A stretch of 64,000 nucleotides of DNA from Clostridia bacterium (lineage in GTDB: Bacteria > Bacillota > Clostridia > Oscillospirales > CAG-272). Positions 22,730-32,736 of this stretch are shown piece by piece. Where the stretch lies: positions 50,348 to 114,347 of the forward strand of contig JAFQEG010000021.1 in the NCBI GenBank assembly GCA_017399145.1, read 5' to 3'. The first letter of the stretch is position 1; each line of letters starts with the position of its first letter. The position numbers and the translations under genes were made by a program. The notes under the pieces are model-generated. The model saw only the letters and a list, made by a program, of their open reading frames with translations. It did not search any database and was not told the origin of the DNA.

Positions 22730-25700
22730 ATGAACAACTATTCTAATATGAGCTTTGACCAAATGACTAAGAAAAGCCTGTTTGGTTACAAGAAATGGGT
22801 ACGTGCTGCACTTGCTATCAGTATGTTAGCTGATCTAGCAACGTTCATATACCTATTGATTTTTGCTGATAGCTTTACATATGCACTAATTCCGTTACTT
22901 TTGTTGGTGCTTAGTGGAGTGGCTATTGGACTTTCCTTTGTAATCGACTATCGCTATTCTTATTCAATTTGGATTGCAGTGTTGTATTCAATACTTCAAG
23001 CCGTCGGCGTTATATCACTAATATATCTTACTGGCTTTAACGTTGACGTTACTATGAGTACAGCATCGTACATATTCTACGTTGTTACACACATTGTTAC
23101 AGTGGTGCTTTACAACGTAGTAGCATACAACACAAATAAGCTAGATAAAAAATGCAACAAGGTAGGAGTTATATTGTTGGCAATAATAACAATCATATCT
23201 ATTGCCTCAATAGCATATACCTGTGTCTTTGGATTTTTTGGACAAAACATAGGCTTATTTGATAATGAAATGGTTCTTGTTTATGAGAAAAACGAGGACG
23301 GCACCTACGGGGTTAAGGATATTCTTTACGGACGTGGAGAAACAGTAGTAATCCCAGAGAGCTTTGACGGCAAGGAAATAACAAGCCTATCGGCAGAGCT
23401 TTTTACTAAAGGGGCAATTAAGAAAATTGTGGTAGCAAACAGTAAGAGCTTAAGAGTTGACGACCTAGAGGTGCTAACCGATGACCTAGACCGCCTACCA
23501 CAAATACAGGTAAATCTAGAATTGATGGACTATTACAGAGATACTTTATTTAATGCATCAATTCAACAAAATTCAAAATCAGCATTAGCGCTTTGCAATG
23601 GCATTACTTACATTTCTTGCCCAGACAACAAGGTTGTAGTAAGCTTCAATTATGATTTTGATAATCTTCCACAGATGGCAGAGGGAAAGCTATTCCCAAC
23701 AATAATTCTTGACAAGGGAAGCACCTTTGATTTAGAAAGCTACATTGATGACGTTTCATATATATCCTTTGTAAATGCAGACACAGAGGAAAAAATATAC
23801 GACGCATACTATCAAGGAAAGGGCTACTATCTAAAAGCACCAGTCCTTGGAGAGGGACAGCTCCTTGACGGCGCAGTTATACAATCAAGTATAGAGGTTT
23901 TACCTTTATCCTTTGGTAGAGTATTCCTAATTGACGTAACTAGTGGCAACGATACAAAATATCAAGTTCCAACAGAGTTAAGTACAACAATAAAGGATGC
24001 TGACAAGGGTAAGCTAATAAGAGATGACCAAATTTCAACCTACGTAGCAAGTGTTGAGAGCCTAGTTAAGAGAGAGGGCTTCGACGTTGAATATAAGGTA
24101 GGAGAGAATAATCTTACAGCCGACATTCTACTAAGCGACCTACAGGACAAAACCAGTACGGTTATCGTTCCTAACTGGACAATTCATACACCAAAAATCA
24201 CAGGCATTGAGGGAAAAGTGAATTACACCTATGGTGACGAATTACTTTCCTTGACGGTTAATGCAGAATCTGTACACAACCTTAAATATCAGCTAGTGGA
24301 AAGAGATAATCTTGTAGCTAGCGACAACGTGTTTACAAAATCACGTCCTATTCCTTCAGATTCAGCTATTTATACCTTTAGAGTATATATTGACGACGAA
24401 AAAACCTCTCTTACAGCTGAGACGACAAAGGAGGTTGTCGTAACAGTAAGCAAGAAAAAGGTAGAGGCTATCTGGACTATTCCGGAAAACGCAGTATATA
24501 ACGAAAATCCATATACAGCATACGCAACAATTCCAAGTGGTGATATGGTATTTGAGGATTCCTCAAGTGCTGTAACTAATATATTTGATGGCACAGGCAA
24601 AAAAGTGCTTAATCCAACAAATGCAGGCACATACAGAATGGAGGTTGCATTTGCTGACCAAGACCTTGATAGCCTATACACAATAATTCACTCAACCGAG
24701 GAATTAGAAATTGCAAGATGCAGAGTTGATGCACAATGGTCTAACACAAGCCTAATCTACACAGGCAAGCAAAACCTACCAAGTGCCTTGGTTAATGGTG
24801 TTAGTGGAGTGCTTTCAACTAAGGTAATTGGCGAAAGCAAGGATGCAGGTGAATATACTGCATACGTTGAATTTGTAAACGATATAGACAAATTAAACTA
24901 CACAATCAGCAATATATTCCAAGAATATACAATTTCAGCAAAGGTTATAAACGCAGTTTGGGGCAACTCAACCCTTGTTTATAACGACAAGGACCAATCT
25001 CCAACAATCATAGACTTTGAAAGTAATTCACTTTGCGAGGGTGACAGTCTAGACCTGGGCAAAATCAATTATATTGGCAAGCAAATAAATGCAGGCACAG
25101 GCTACACAGTAACAATAACTGAGAATTTCAAAAACTACGATATTTCAAGCAGTACCTCAAGCTGTGAATTTCAAATCACAAAAGCACCTCTTACCATAAG
25201 GGTAGAGAATAAAGAGGTTGATTATGATGGTGGAAAATTCGACGATAGCTTCAACGTAACTGCCGAGGGACTTCTTGGAAACGATACACTATCAAGTGTA
25301 ATTTCTCAACTTTACTATGGTGACGAGGTTGCAAGCGCACAAAACGCAGACACCTACCAAATAGTATTATCTGCAAAGCAACAGGGCGTAGATTATAACA
25401 ACTACACAGTAACCTACGAGGAGGGCAAGACCCTTAAAATCAATCGTGTTAAGGCTATTGTAAGCTGGGGAAGTGAAACGTTAGAATATACAAGCCAAGC
25501 ACAGCATCCAAGTGTTAGCGTAAAGGGTGTAAATCAAGCATCTCTTGAATTTAACCTAACAGGTATGCAGACAAATGCAGGCACAGGCTACAAGGCAGAG
25601 ATTTCACTTGTAGATTCACTTGATAAGCAGAATTATTACATAGAGATAAACGACGCTAGCCTTCAATACGTAATTAATAAAAAGCCACTTACATTAACAG

Positions 25701-27646
25701 CCGAAAGCAAGTCAAAAATCTATGACTCAAAGGTATTTACAGGATTTACCTATACCTACTCAGAGCTAGGTGTAAACGATACTATCGACCAAATTGTAAC
25801 AAGCGTTGAATATAACACAGAGGCAACATCAGCTATCGACGTAGGCGATTACGATATTGAGCTTACAATAAATAGAAATCTTGAAAAGAGTAATAACTAC
25901 GACATAACTCTTACAAAGGGTAAGCTAGTAATTAGCAAGGCAACTGCAACCGTTTTCTCCGAGGGCAATAGTTTTATATTTGACGGCACTAAAAAGCTAC
26001 CAACAATTAAGGTAACAGGTGTTACCCTTGATGGTGGGTTGGCTGAATCCGTTAGCTTCAATGCATACACAAGGCAAAACGGACAAAGACAAGATGCAAT
26101 AAACACAGGTGCATACGATGTTGAATTAGTGCTTACTAATAACAACTATAAGCTACCTACTTACAGTATTTCCTTCGAAATTACACCATCACAAGCAAGT
26201 GTAGAATGGGGCAATACAAGCCTTACCTTCACAGGTGAAAAACAGCTACCAACCGTAACCGTAAAGGGTGTAGGTGGAGTGCTGGTTGACTTTACAGCTG
26301 TAACAAGCGACGGACAAGATTCAATAAACGCAAGGGACTACGAGGCAAAGATAATACTAAATGACGCAAACTATGTCCTTGCTAGCTATACACAGCCCTT
26401 TACCATTAAGCCATATACAGCTAAAATAGCTTGGCTTAACAAGGAAATGGTATATAATGGCGAAAAACAGCTACCAATTGCTGTAATCAAGGGTGTAAAC
26501 GATACAGTAATATATAGCTACACCGTTAACACCGTAGACGGACTTGATGCAGTAGACGTAGGCGACTACGAGGCTAAGGTTATCTTGAGTGATAGCAACT
26601 ACGTGCTAGAAGACTATACAACAGACTTCAAGATTACACAAGCGACAATTAGTCCAGTATTCAAAAACGTAACTCTAACCTATAATGGCAATGCACAGCT
26701 TCCAAGCTTTGTGTTTACTGGCGTTAAGGGCGAAATGATAGAGTACGGTGTTACAACGAATAACGGACTTGATGCAATCGACGTAGGCGAATACAAGGCG
26801 ATTGTGACACTAAATAACAGTAACTACAAGCTTGAAAATAATGAAATAGGCTTCAAGATAGAAAAGGCTAAGCTAACTGTTAAGTGGGAAAACACAACTC
26901 ACACCTACAATGGGGTTGAATTTGCACCATCAGTAACACTCAAGGGTGTAGATGATACAATTATAGAGGCAGATGTATCTGGTGCCGAGACAAACGTAGG
27001 CACAGGCTACACAGCAACAGTATCAATCAAAAACCCAGAGGACCAAAAGAATTATTACATTGATGAGACAGACGAAATTAAAGGCTTTTCAATCACACCG
27101 GCACAAGCAAGTGTAGCTTGGGACTTCAATCCACAGTACACCTACAACGGCACAGCACAAAAGCCGACTGCCACTGTAACTGGTGTATCTGGCACCTTAC
27201 TTGATGCAACTGTTGAGTATATGCTACAAGATAAGTCAGCTACTACTGAATCTATCAATGTAGGCAATTATGTTGCGGTACTCACAGTAAATGACACAAA
27301 CTACACACTAAAGGATTCCGATAAGGAATTAACCTATGCAATTAAGAAAAAGGACCTTACAATAAAAGCAAAGGACCTAACTGTTGATTACACAGGAGAG
27401 GACTTTAACGAGGCTCTTAGCTACGAGTGTGAGGGCTTAGTAGATGGCGAGGACCTAAGCGATATAGTAGAGGTAACTATCACAGGCGAAGCAATCGACA
27501 AGACAGAGGTAGGCACCTATACAATCGAGCCTTCAATCGAAATCATCAATGATCAAAACTATGATATTAAATTGGTAAACGGCACACTTACTATCCAAGA
27601 GGTAGTAAGTGACCCTGACCAAGAACAGGAGGGAGAAAATGAGTAA
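22730..27646 (+). CDS. Giant membrane-anchored surface protein, 5 TM plus about 13 MBG-like repeats
   Basis: This is a 1638-residue protein. Five hydrophobic segments at about 25-46, 50-72, 79-101, 112-132 and 145-170, together with a Lys-rich N-terminus, predict N-in/C-out topology. Residues about 180-570 are extracytoplasmic and unassigned. From about 574 to 1625 there are about 13 units of 75-80 residues with the core W.N..L.YNG..QLP...VKGV and the ending VGDYEAKVILSDSNYVL, which match MBG-type beta-sandwich repeats of surface proteins. The C-terminus is acidic, with no LPXTG. No signal peptide is needed because of the TM bundle. It is unexpected amid helicase and AAA genes and overlaps the next gene by 8 bases, so it is translationally coupled to it. 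Confidence 0.85.
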   Translation: MNNYSNMSFDQMTKKSLFGYKKWVRAALAISMLADLATFIYLLIFADSFTYALIPLLLLVLSGVAIGLSFVIDYRYSYSIWIAVLYSILQAVGVISLIYLTGFNVDVTMSTASYIFYVVTHIVTVVLYNVVAYNTNKLDKKCNKVGVILLAIITIISIASIAYTCVFGFFGQNIGLFDNEMVLVYEKNEDGTYGVKDILYGRGETVVIPESFDGKEITSLSAELFTKGAIKKIVVANSKSLRVDDLEVLTDDLDRLPQIQVNLELMDYYRDTLFNASIQQNSKSALALCNGITYISCPDNKVVVSFNYDFDNLPQMAEGKLFPTIILDKGSTFDLESYIDDVSYISFVNADTEEKIYDAYYQGKGYYLKAPVLGEGQLLDGAVIQSSIEVLPLSFGRVFLIDVTSGNDTKYQVPTELSTTIKDADKGKLIRDDQISTYVASVESLVKREGFDVEYKVGENNLTADILLSDLQDKTSTVIVPNWTIHTPKITGIEGKVNYTYGDELLSLTVNAESVHNLKYQLVERDNLVASDNVFTKSRPIPSDSAIYTFRVYIDDEKTSLTAETTKEVVVTVSKKKVEAIWTIPENAVYNENPYTAYATIPSGDMVFEDSSSAVTNIFDGTGKKVLNPTNAGTYRMEVAFADQDLDSLYTIIHSTEELEIARCRVDAQWSNTSLIYTGKQNLPSALVNGVSGVLSTKVIGESKDAGEYTAYVEFVNDIDKLNYTISNIFQEYTISAKVINAVWGNSTLVYNDKDQSPTIIDFESNSLCEGDSLDLGKINYIGKQINAGTGYTVTITENFKNYDISSSTSSCEFQITKAPLTIRVENKEVDYDGGKFDDSFNVTAEGLLGNDTLSSVISQLYYGDEVASAQNADTYQIVLSAKQQGVDYNNYTVTYEEGKTLKINRVKAIVSWGSETLEYTSQAQHPSVSVKGVNQASLEFNLTGMQTNAGTGYKAEISLVDSLDKQNYYIEINDASLQYVINKKPLTLTAESKSKIYDSKVFTGFTYTYSELGVNDTIDQIVTSVEYNTEATSAIDVGDYDIELTINRNLEKSNNYDITLTKGKLVISKATATVFSEGNSFIFDGTKKLPTIKVTGVTLDGGLAESVSFNAYTRQNGQRQDAINTGAYDVELVLTNNNYKLPTYSISFEITPSQASVEWGNTSLTFTGEKQLPTVTVKGVGGVLVDFTAVTSDGQDSINARDYEAKIILNDANYVLASYTQPFTIKPYTAKIAWLNKEMVYNGEKQLPIAVIKGVNDTVIYSYTVNTVDGLDAVDVGDYEAKVILSDSNYVLEDYTTDFKITQATISPVFKNVTLTYNGNAQLPSFVFTGVKGEMIEYGVTTNNGLDAIDVGEYKAIVTLNNSNYKLENNEIGFKIEKAKLTVKWENTTHTYNGVEFAPSVTLKGVDDTIIEADVSGAETNVGTGYTATVSIKNPEDQKNYYIDETDEIKGFSITPAQASVAWDFNPQYTYNGTAQKPTATVTGVSGTLLDATVEYMLQDKSATTESINVGNYVAVLTVNDTNYTLKDSDKELTYAIKKKDLTIKAKDLTVDYTGEDFNEALSYECEGLVDGEDLSDIVEVTITGEAIDKTEVGTYTIEPSIEIINDQNYDIKLVNGTLTIQEVVSDPDQEQEGENE

Positions 27647-28871
27647 ATGCGAAAGCTGTGGAAAACAGTATAAACAAACGTTAACAAGCTTTTTAGGCGT
27701 TGAATATTGTCCCCACTGTCATGAAGGAATATTGCCAACCAAAAGAACAATTCTCAAGGTAACACCGGAGAGCAGAGTTGCCTATGTACAGGCTGAAAGG
27801 CTTTTCAAGGAGGGATACCTTCTAAATAAGGCAAGTAGATTTGGCTTTAAGGACAAGGGTGATGCACTTGAGAGGGCAGTTGAAAATGATAAGCAGGCGG
27901 GCTTAGTTTTACATGACCCCTATGCGCTTAATGCACTAGCATTATTTTACGAGCATAATTGTGTCGACGATACAAACGACAAAACTGTTTCCTGGAAAAA
28001 GGCGTTAACTCTTTTTGAGTCGGTAGGCTTGAATGAGGAGCTTGAGGGCTCTTTAGAAATGGAAACACTAGAAAAATACGAAATACAGCTAAAGGCATGT
28101 ATAGGACTATTAAGGCTCTGCAAGAATGCTCCGCAAAGATTCCAAAACGAGGAAACACTTTTCATAGGAAATGCTGCAGTAACCAAAATAGGAAGGATGC
28201 TCAGAGAGTACCCTGATCTATTAAGCCGAGAGCACAGAAAGCTAGTTGAGGAAGCAGGGGAAACCTACAGAAGAGGACAGGACGCAAGGCTTGTTGAATG
28301 TGTGGATATTGATGGGGTAACAGAAGCACTTCTAGACCTTATCAAGCACCAAAGCGAGGGTAAGACCTTTATGCTAGTTTCGAGCATGACAAGAGAAGCA
28401 TTCATACAGCTTTCAGACCATACACGTACGATTACTAGAAACGGCAACAAAGTTAGCTTTGTTGAGAGTGTATTAGCTCAATGCAACAATATGCGCTTAT
28501 ACTTCGGTGCATTTAAGGATGACGGAAGAGGAAAGGAATTGATTCCAATAGATGGCAAAAGACGTCGTTGGCTACCTCTTGACGAGTTCACTGGTGCAGG
28601 AAAAACAATTCTTGAGCAAAAGGATATTTATTTCACAGTTATAGGCGTCTATATGGAAAAAATGTTCAAGCTTAAGAAAAAAACTGTATCAGAAGAGCAA
28701 TATGAGAAATTTGACGAAGAGCTAGAGAACTCAGGCTTACTTGATAAGCTAAGTAATGTCAGCTTGAAAAATGAATATAGATTCACAACTGACGATTTGT
28801 TGCTTACAAGAGAAGACAATTACATTGAGGCTATTGAAAAAATTATAGATAGCATTCCCAAAATTCATTAG
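27639..28871 (+). CDS. Zinc-ribbon protein of unknown function, coupled to the MBG protein
   Basis: This is a 410-residue protein. Residues 4-28 form a zinc ribbon (CESC near the start, CPHC about 20 residues later). The following 380 residues have helical, Sel1/TPR-like stretches (AYVQAERLFKEGYLL; DPYALNALALFYEHN) and no catalytic motif I recognise. The ATG at 27639 lies inside the end of the MBG gene with an ideal GGAGGGAG ribosome site; longer starts would remove the zinc ribbon from the N-terminus. The coupling suggests a stoichiometric partner of the membrane protein, perhaps the cytosolic adaptor linking it to the ATPases. Confidence 0.8.
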   Translation: MSKCESCGKQYKQTLTSFLGVEYCPHCHEGILPTKRTILKVTPESRVAYVQAERLFKEGYLLNKASRFGFKDKGDALERAVENDKQAGLVLHDPYALNALALFYEHNCVDDTNDKTVSWKKALTLFESVGLNEELEGSLEMETLEKYEIQLKACIGLLRLCKNAPQRFQNEETLFIGNAAVTKIGRMLREYPDLLSREHRKLVEEAGETYRRGQDARLVECVDIDGVTEALLDLIKHQSEGKTFMLVSSMTREAFIQLSDHTRTITRNGNKVSFVESVLAQCNNMRLYFGAFKDDGRGKELIPIDGKRRRWLPLDEFTGAGKTILEQKDIYFTVIGVYMEKMFKLKKKTVSEEQYEKFDEELENSGLLDKLSNVSLKNEYRFTTDDLLLTREDNYIEAIEKIIDSIPKIH

Positions 28872-28908
28872 TTAATCCAAAAAAATAAAATATAAGGAGA
28901 AATATATC

Positions 28909-30684
28909 ATGGATAACATTTACCAAAACATGCCAGAGCAGGAGCAACCAGAAAAGGAGCAACCACAAAGAAAAGAGCTAGACAGATTTGAGGAAAAGGA
29001 CGTATTTGATGCTATTCCTTTTTCCGTAATTAAGGAAATTTCAGGTGAAAAAAGAGGCACAATAGGCCCAGATGGCATTTATAGTAACTTTAGATCTGCA
29101 GAAGAGGTAGTAAGAGATGCGTATTCTCTTATTCGTGACATTAAGGTATCACGTATGTACTCAGTAAAGAAGAGATTTTTACTCTTTACAGACGATAGAT
29201 ACAAAAACGACATCAAAAAGCTAGACAAGCTTATTAAGGAATTAGAGTCAAAAATGAAAAGAAACGCTAATACTGTCGATAAGACTGTTGATTCAATTGC
29301 AAATGTAATTGATAGTATTAGAGAGAAATACGACAAAGTAGATAAAGAGTATGATCAAAGAAAAAGTGAAAACAGAATGATCTTGCTTGATGAGTACATC
29401 CGTGACACAATGGTTTGTATTAGAATGACACAAGAAATCAAAAATAGTATAGCACCAAGAGTATATGATGATACTATGAAAATCCTATACGAAATAAGAG
29501 GATACCTTAATATAGCTATTTTTGACGGCTTCTCCGAGGAAGCAAACAAGTGCTATGAGGACATAGCTAACATTATCACTCGTGCAAGATCGCTAGCAAT
29601 TAGAGGCGACAAATCTGCGCTAGTTACAACAACCGAGCTTCGTGGAGCTTTAAAAATAGTAAAGGAAACATGGGCAAGTCGCAACAAAAAGTTTCCAAAG
29701 GTTACAAATAGAGCAAAGGCACCTCTAGAAATTTCAATGGAGGATGCAATAAGCACCGTAAAGGAATACGACGACGTTGTGCTTAATGCTGAAACCTTGT
29801 TCGAAAATACTCAAAGCCTTGTTAAAAAATATCGTAAGGTGAGCGATGGCAAGAAAAAGGAACTTGAAAAATATAAGAACCAGAAGGATGAGCTTTATGA
29901 AAAGCTAGACCAAATCGACGAGCTCACACTGTCAGGTATTATGGGAATTGATGAGCACTTTGACAAGTCCTATGAAATAAAGGATAAAATCTTTGATATT
30001 CAAGACAGAATTTGGGATCTAGAAGAGGATATTGAGTCCGATGAAATAGATGCTGAAAATATGGAAGAGCTCGTAAGAGTTTTTGACGATATGAAGGATT
30101 GCTATGAGGCCAGCAAAATAAAAGGACTAATCCCTGAAATAGTAACTGCATTTAGATCTGGTGATGGTATGGACTACGAGATTATTTATACATACCTAGA
30201 GCAATGGGATACTCTTACAGAGGAAGAGCGCATAATATGCGAGGAAACAATTAGAGAATTGCTAGAGACTTATGAGTCAAGATCAGAGGCATTAGCAAGA
30301 AATAGTGAAAGCTTTAGAAGTATTAGAGAAGATAGCAGAAGAAGAAAGCAAGTAAGAAGCAAAGAACACCAAGAACAGAAGATAGCTCGTACTAAGGAAA
30401 GAACAGAGCGAAAGATAAAAAGGGAATCAGACAGAGCTGAGGCAATGGAAGAAAGAGCGAAGATGCAAAGGGATCTTGATGAACAAAGAAGAAAGCTTTA
30501 CGAGCAGGCTCAAGCTGGAAGTAATCAGCCAGATAGAGAAAGCGAATATCTTGCTAATCTAAGTAGGGAAAGAGAAGCAAGACACGCACAGCGTAGCGGA
30601 AGAGACCCATTTGAGGAAGCAAATGACGGTTTCAAGAGAAAACAGCGTTATTCTGATACTGGAGACGTAGGCGAAGATAACTAA
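28909..30684 (+). CDS. Long coiled-coil protein of the operon
   Basis: This is a 591-residue hydrophilic protein, mostly helical. Segments with heptad character are at about 100-160 (KKLDKLIKELESKMKRN ... IREKYDKVDKEYDQRK), 300-400 (KKYRKVSDGKKKELEKYKNQ ... DIQDRIWDLEEDIE) and a very charged Arg/Glu helix at about 475-575 (RRRKQVRSKEHQEQKIART). The N-terminus is Gln/Glu/Pro-rich. There is no signal, TM segment or catalytic motif. Probably a structural or filament-forming component; compare the AAA ATPase at the operon end. It is followed by a perfect intercistronic palindrome. Confidence 0.8.
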   Translation: MDNIYQNMPEQEQPEKEQPQRKELDRFEEKDVFDAIPFSVIKEISGEKRGTIGPDGIYSNFRSAEEVVRDAYSLIRDIKVSRMYSVKKRFLLFTDDRYKNDIKKLDKLIKELESKMKRNANTVDKTVDSIANVIDSIREKYDKVDKEYDQRKSENRMILLDEYIRDTMVCIRMTQEIKNSIAPRVYDDTMKILYEIRGYLNIAIFDGFSEEANKCYEDIANIITRARSLAIRGDKSALVTTTELRGALKIVKETWASRNKKFPKVTNRAKAPLEISMEDAISTVKEYDDVVLNAETLFENTQSLVKKYRKVSDGKKKELEKYKNQKDELYEKLDQIDELTLSGIMGIDEHFDKSYEIKDKIFDIQDRIWDLEEDIESDEIDAENMEELVRVFDDMKDCYEASKIKGLIPEIVTAFRSGDGMDYEIIYTYLEQWDTLTEEERIICEETIRELLETYESRSEALARNSESFRSIREDSRRRKQVRSKEHQEQKIARTKERTERKIKRESDRAEAMEERAKMQRDLDEQRRKLYEQAQAGSNQPDRESEYLANLSREREARHAQRSGRDPFEEANDGFKRKQRYSDTGDVGEDN

Positions 30685-30695
30685 TAAAGCACTAT

Positions 30696-30726
30696 CTTAC
30701 GGGGCAAGAGTCTCTTGCCCCGTAAG
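30696..30726 (+). promoter_or_regulatory. Intercistronic palindrome without T tract
   Basis: CTTACGGGGCAAGAG at 30696-30710 and CTCTTGCCCCGTAAG at 30712-30726 are perfect 15-base inverted arms around a single T. The next bases are the ribosome site region of the following gene, with no T run. It could protect or define an mRNA end, or partly reduce downstream expression. Confidence 0.65.
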
Positions 30727-30744
30727 AGGTGAAGGGAGTAAATG

Positions 30745-32721
30745 ATGATCGATTTAAAAAAGAGATTCAATGACGCAATAAACCGAGCAAATAATGTCTA
30801 TAAGAATTCGTTAAACCCTGAGGAGCTTAAAAACGCACACGCAAGTCTAACACCTATTATCAAGCTAAAGAATAGTGACGATGACTATAACGAGCTAATC
30901 ACTAATGCAAATGCTCTAAGCCTTCGTATAGGTGCTAAGAGAATTGCCTTTGATGCAACAAGAAACAATCTTGATTACGATTTGGATTGGGCACAAAAAA
31001 AGCTTAGTGAGCTCGAAGCATCTGCAAGCGCTGGTGGATTTTCTAAAACCTATGCACTAATTCTAAGGGTTCAAAAGTTAATTAGTAGCCTTAAGGAAAT
31101 ATACAGCCAAAGCAAGTTTATACGTGCTAGCTATCAAAATGACCGTGGGGCAAATAGCGAAAGCGTTGTCGCACAAGCAAAGGCGCAGTATGGTGAGCTT
31201 TACAAGGAGTGCGACAAGCTTCCTACAGAGGCTGAAATTTTCACAGGTGTTGCCTTTCTTGACATTAAGGCGGAAACTCGTGAGTTTATTGATAGCTTAA
31301 TTCAAGAGGCAGAGGATAATCACAAAAGACTTACCTCGAATAGAGTAAGCGAAAGAATAAACGGCATAGTAAATGCTTTACCTGATGAGTGGAAGAGTGG
31401 CTACCATTTCTGTCCAGGCATTACAAGTGGCTCTAACAAAATGATGGTTGTGCTAACACCATTTAGAGAGGAATTTTCCTTCCTTGCATACTCTTATGCA
31501 AGAGATAATGCTGGACGTGTAGCTATAATAGACGTTAGCTCAAAGGTGTTCGGTGGATGTGTTGAAAGTGATATAAATGCAATTTTTGATTATCTAGCTA
31601 CAACTGCTGACGTGTTAGCAATTACAGGATTAGCAATGTACTACGATAACAACAAACCTGCAATTTTAAGGGCACTTTATAGAGTTGCGTGCTCCAAGAA
31701 GGGTATAGGCGTTTTCATTCACGATTTTAACAGTAGACTTACTGTTTGGAAGGAAATTGAGGACGCACTACCTAAGGCATACGACATATACTATATGTAT
31801 CTAAAGCTTCCTGGCTTTAGAGAAACCGTTGATGCGATAAGAGATGCAAGTGTAAGACAAGAAAATGTTGATGAAATCTTCATCAAGAAGCATTGTGCAT
31901 ATCTTGGCTATGTTGGTGTAAACGACATAATTAAAAGAGTTAAGGACGATTATACCTGGGACTTTAAGGATTTTGCTGAGATACGTTCGATTGAGAATTA
32001 TGGCAAGGTTATAAATTACATAATGGACCTAAAGAGCGACTCTCAGCTTGTTGACCCAAGCTGGGGCATATCCTACGATAAGGCTATTGACGAGAGCTTT
32101 GAGCCAAGAAAGAGCTTTGGTGGATATGATTACGACACTAAGAGAAGACTCAATCCACAAAATATAAAGCTTATAACTGAGGCAGAAAACTTCTCATTAC
32201 CAGCAAAGTGTGGACTTGTTACAAACTATTGTCTGCTTTGCGGAGACGACAAATCTACATGGTATGAATTGGATGATGAGGAGCAGTTTTACAGATTGAG
32301 TGTAGCTACAAAAACTGTTGGAAGACTTCTCAACACTGAATACGACCCAGAAATAGAAATTAAGACAAGCGAAGACGGTAAGAACGGTGGCGCATATTGC
32401 TCTGGTGCAGGAAAGCTAATCGTTTATTACGACGGAGCACTTAAAAATTATGACGAGCTACTTAAAACCGTATGTCACGAAATGTTCCATTCTTTCCAGT
32501 ACACAGCAATGCATTTTGGCTGGAAGAGATGGCACGAAAGTGAGTTATTAGTGTGCAAGGCAAGAGTGGATGAATGGTCTGAGTGTGAGCCAAAATATAT
32601 TTCCTCTAAGGAAAACGAAAGAGCTTACAGAATACAAGGACTAGAGGTAGATGCACGTGTCTTTGCTACTCAAGCAGCTACTAACTTAAGTACGAACTGG
32701 TCAAAAATAAATTTACTCTAA
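30745..32721 (+). CDS. Predicted zinc metallopeptidase-like (HExxH) protein of the operon
   Basis: This is a 658-residue cytosolic protein. Near residue 580 is CHEMFHSFQYTAMHFGW, an HExxH zinc-binding signature in a helical context, with a downstream Glu (IQGLEVDARVFATQA) that could be the third ligand of a gluzincin. The N-terminal 230 residues are helical. The middle (about 225-420) has an alpha/beta pattern (NKMMVVLTPFREEFSFLAYSYA, GRVAIIDVSSK, DVLAITGLAMYY) without a P-loop. Two ATGs are adjacent; AGGGAG is better spaced for 30745 than 30742. Its substrate is unknown; within the operon it could cleave one of the coiled-coil partners or a foreign protein. Confidence 0.78.
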   Translation: MIDLKKRFNDAINRANNVYKNSLNPEELKNAHASLTPIIKLKNSDDDYNELITNANALSLRIGAKRIAFDATRNNLDYDLDWAQKKLSELEASASAGGFSKTYALILRVQKLISSLKEIYSQSKFIRASYQNDRGANSESVVAQAKAQYGELYKECDKLPTEAEIFTGVAFLDIKAETREFIDSLIQEAEDNHKRLTSNRVSERINGIVNALPDEWKSGYHFCPGITSGSNKMMVVLTPFREEFSFLAYSYARDNAGRVAIIDVSSKVFGGCVESDINAIFDYLATTADVLAITGLAMYYDNNKPAILRALYRVACSKKGIGVFIHDFNSRLTVWKEIEDALPKAYDIYYMYLKLPGFRETVDAIRDASVRQENVDEIFIKKHCAYLGYVGVNDIIKRVKDDYTWDFKDFAEIRSIENYGKVINYIMDLKSDSQLVDPSWGISYDKAIDESFEPRKSFGGYDYDTKRRLNPQNIKLITEAENFSLPAKCGLVTNYCLLCGDDKSTWYELDDEEQFYRLSVATKTVGRLLNTEYDPEIEIKTSEDGKNGGAYCSGAGKLIVYYDGALKNYDELLKTVCHEMFHSFQYTAMHFGWKRWHESELLVCKARVDEWSECEPKYISSKENERAYRIQGLEVDARVFATQAATNLSTNWSKINLL

Positions 32722-32736
32722 TGGGAGAAAAGATTG

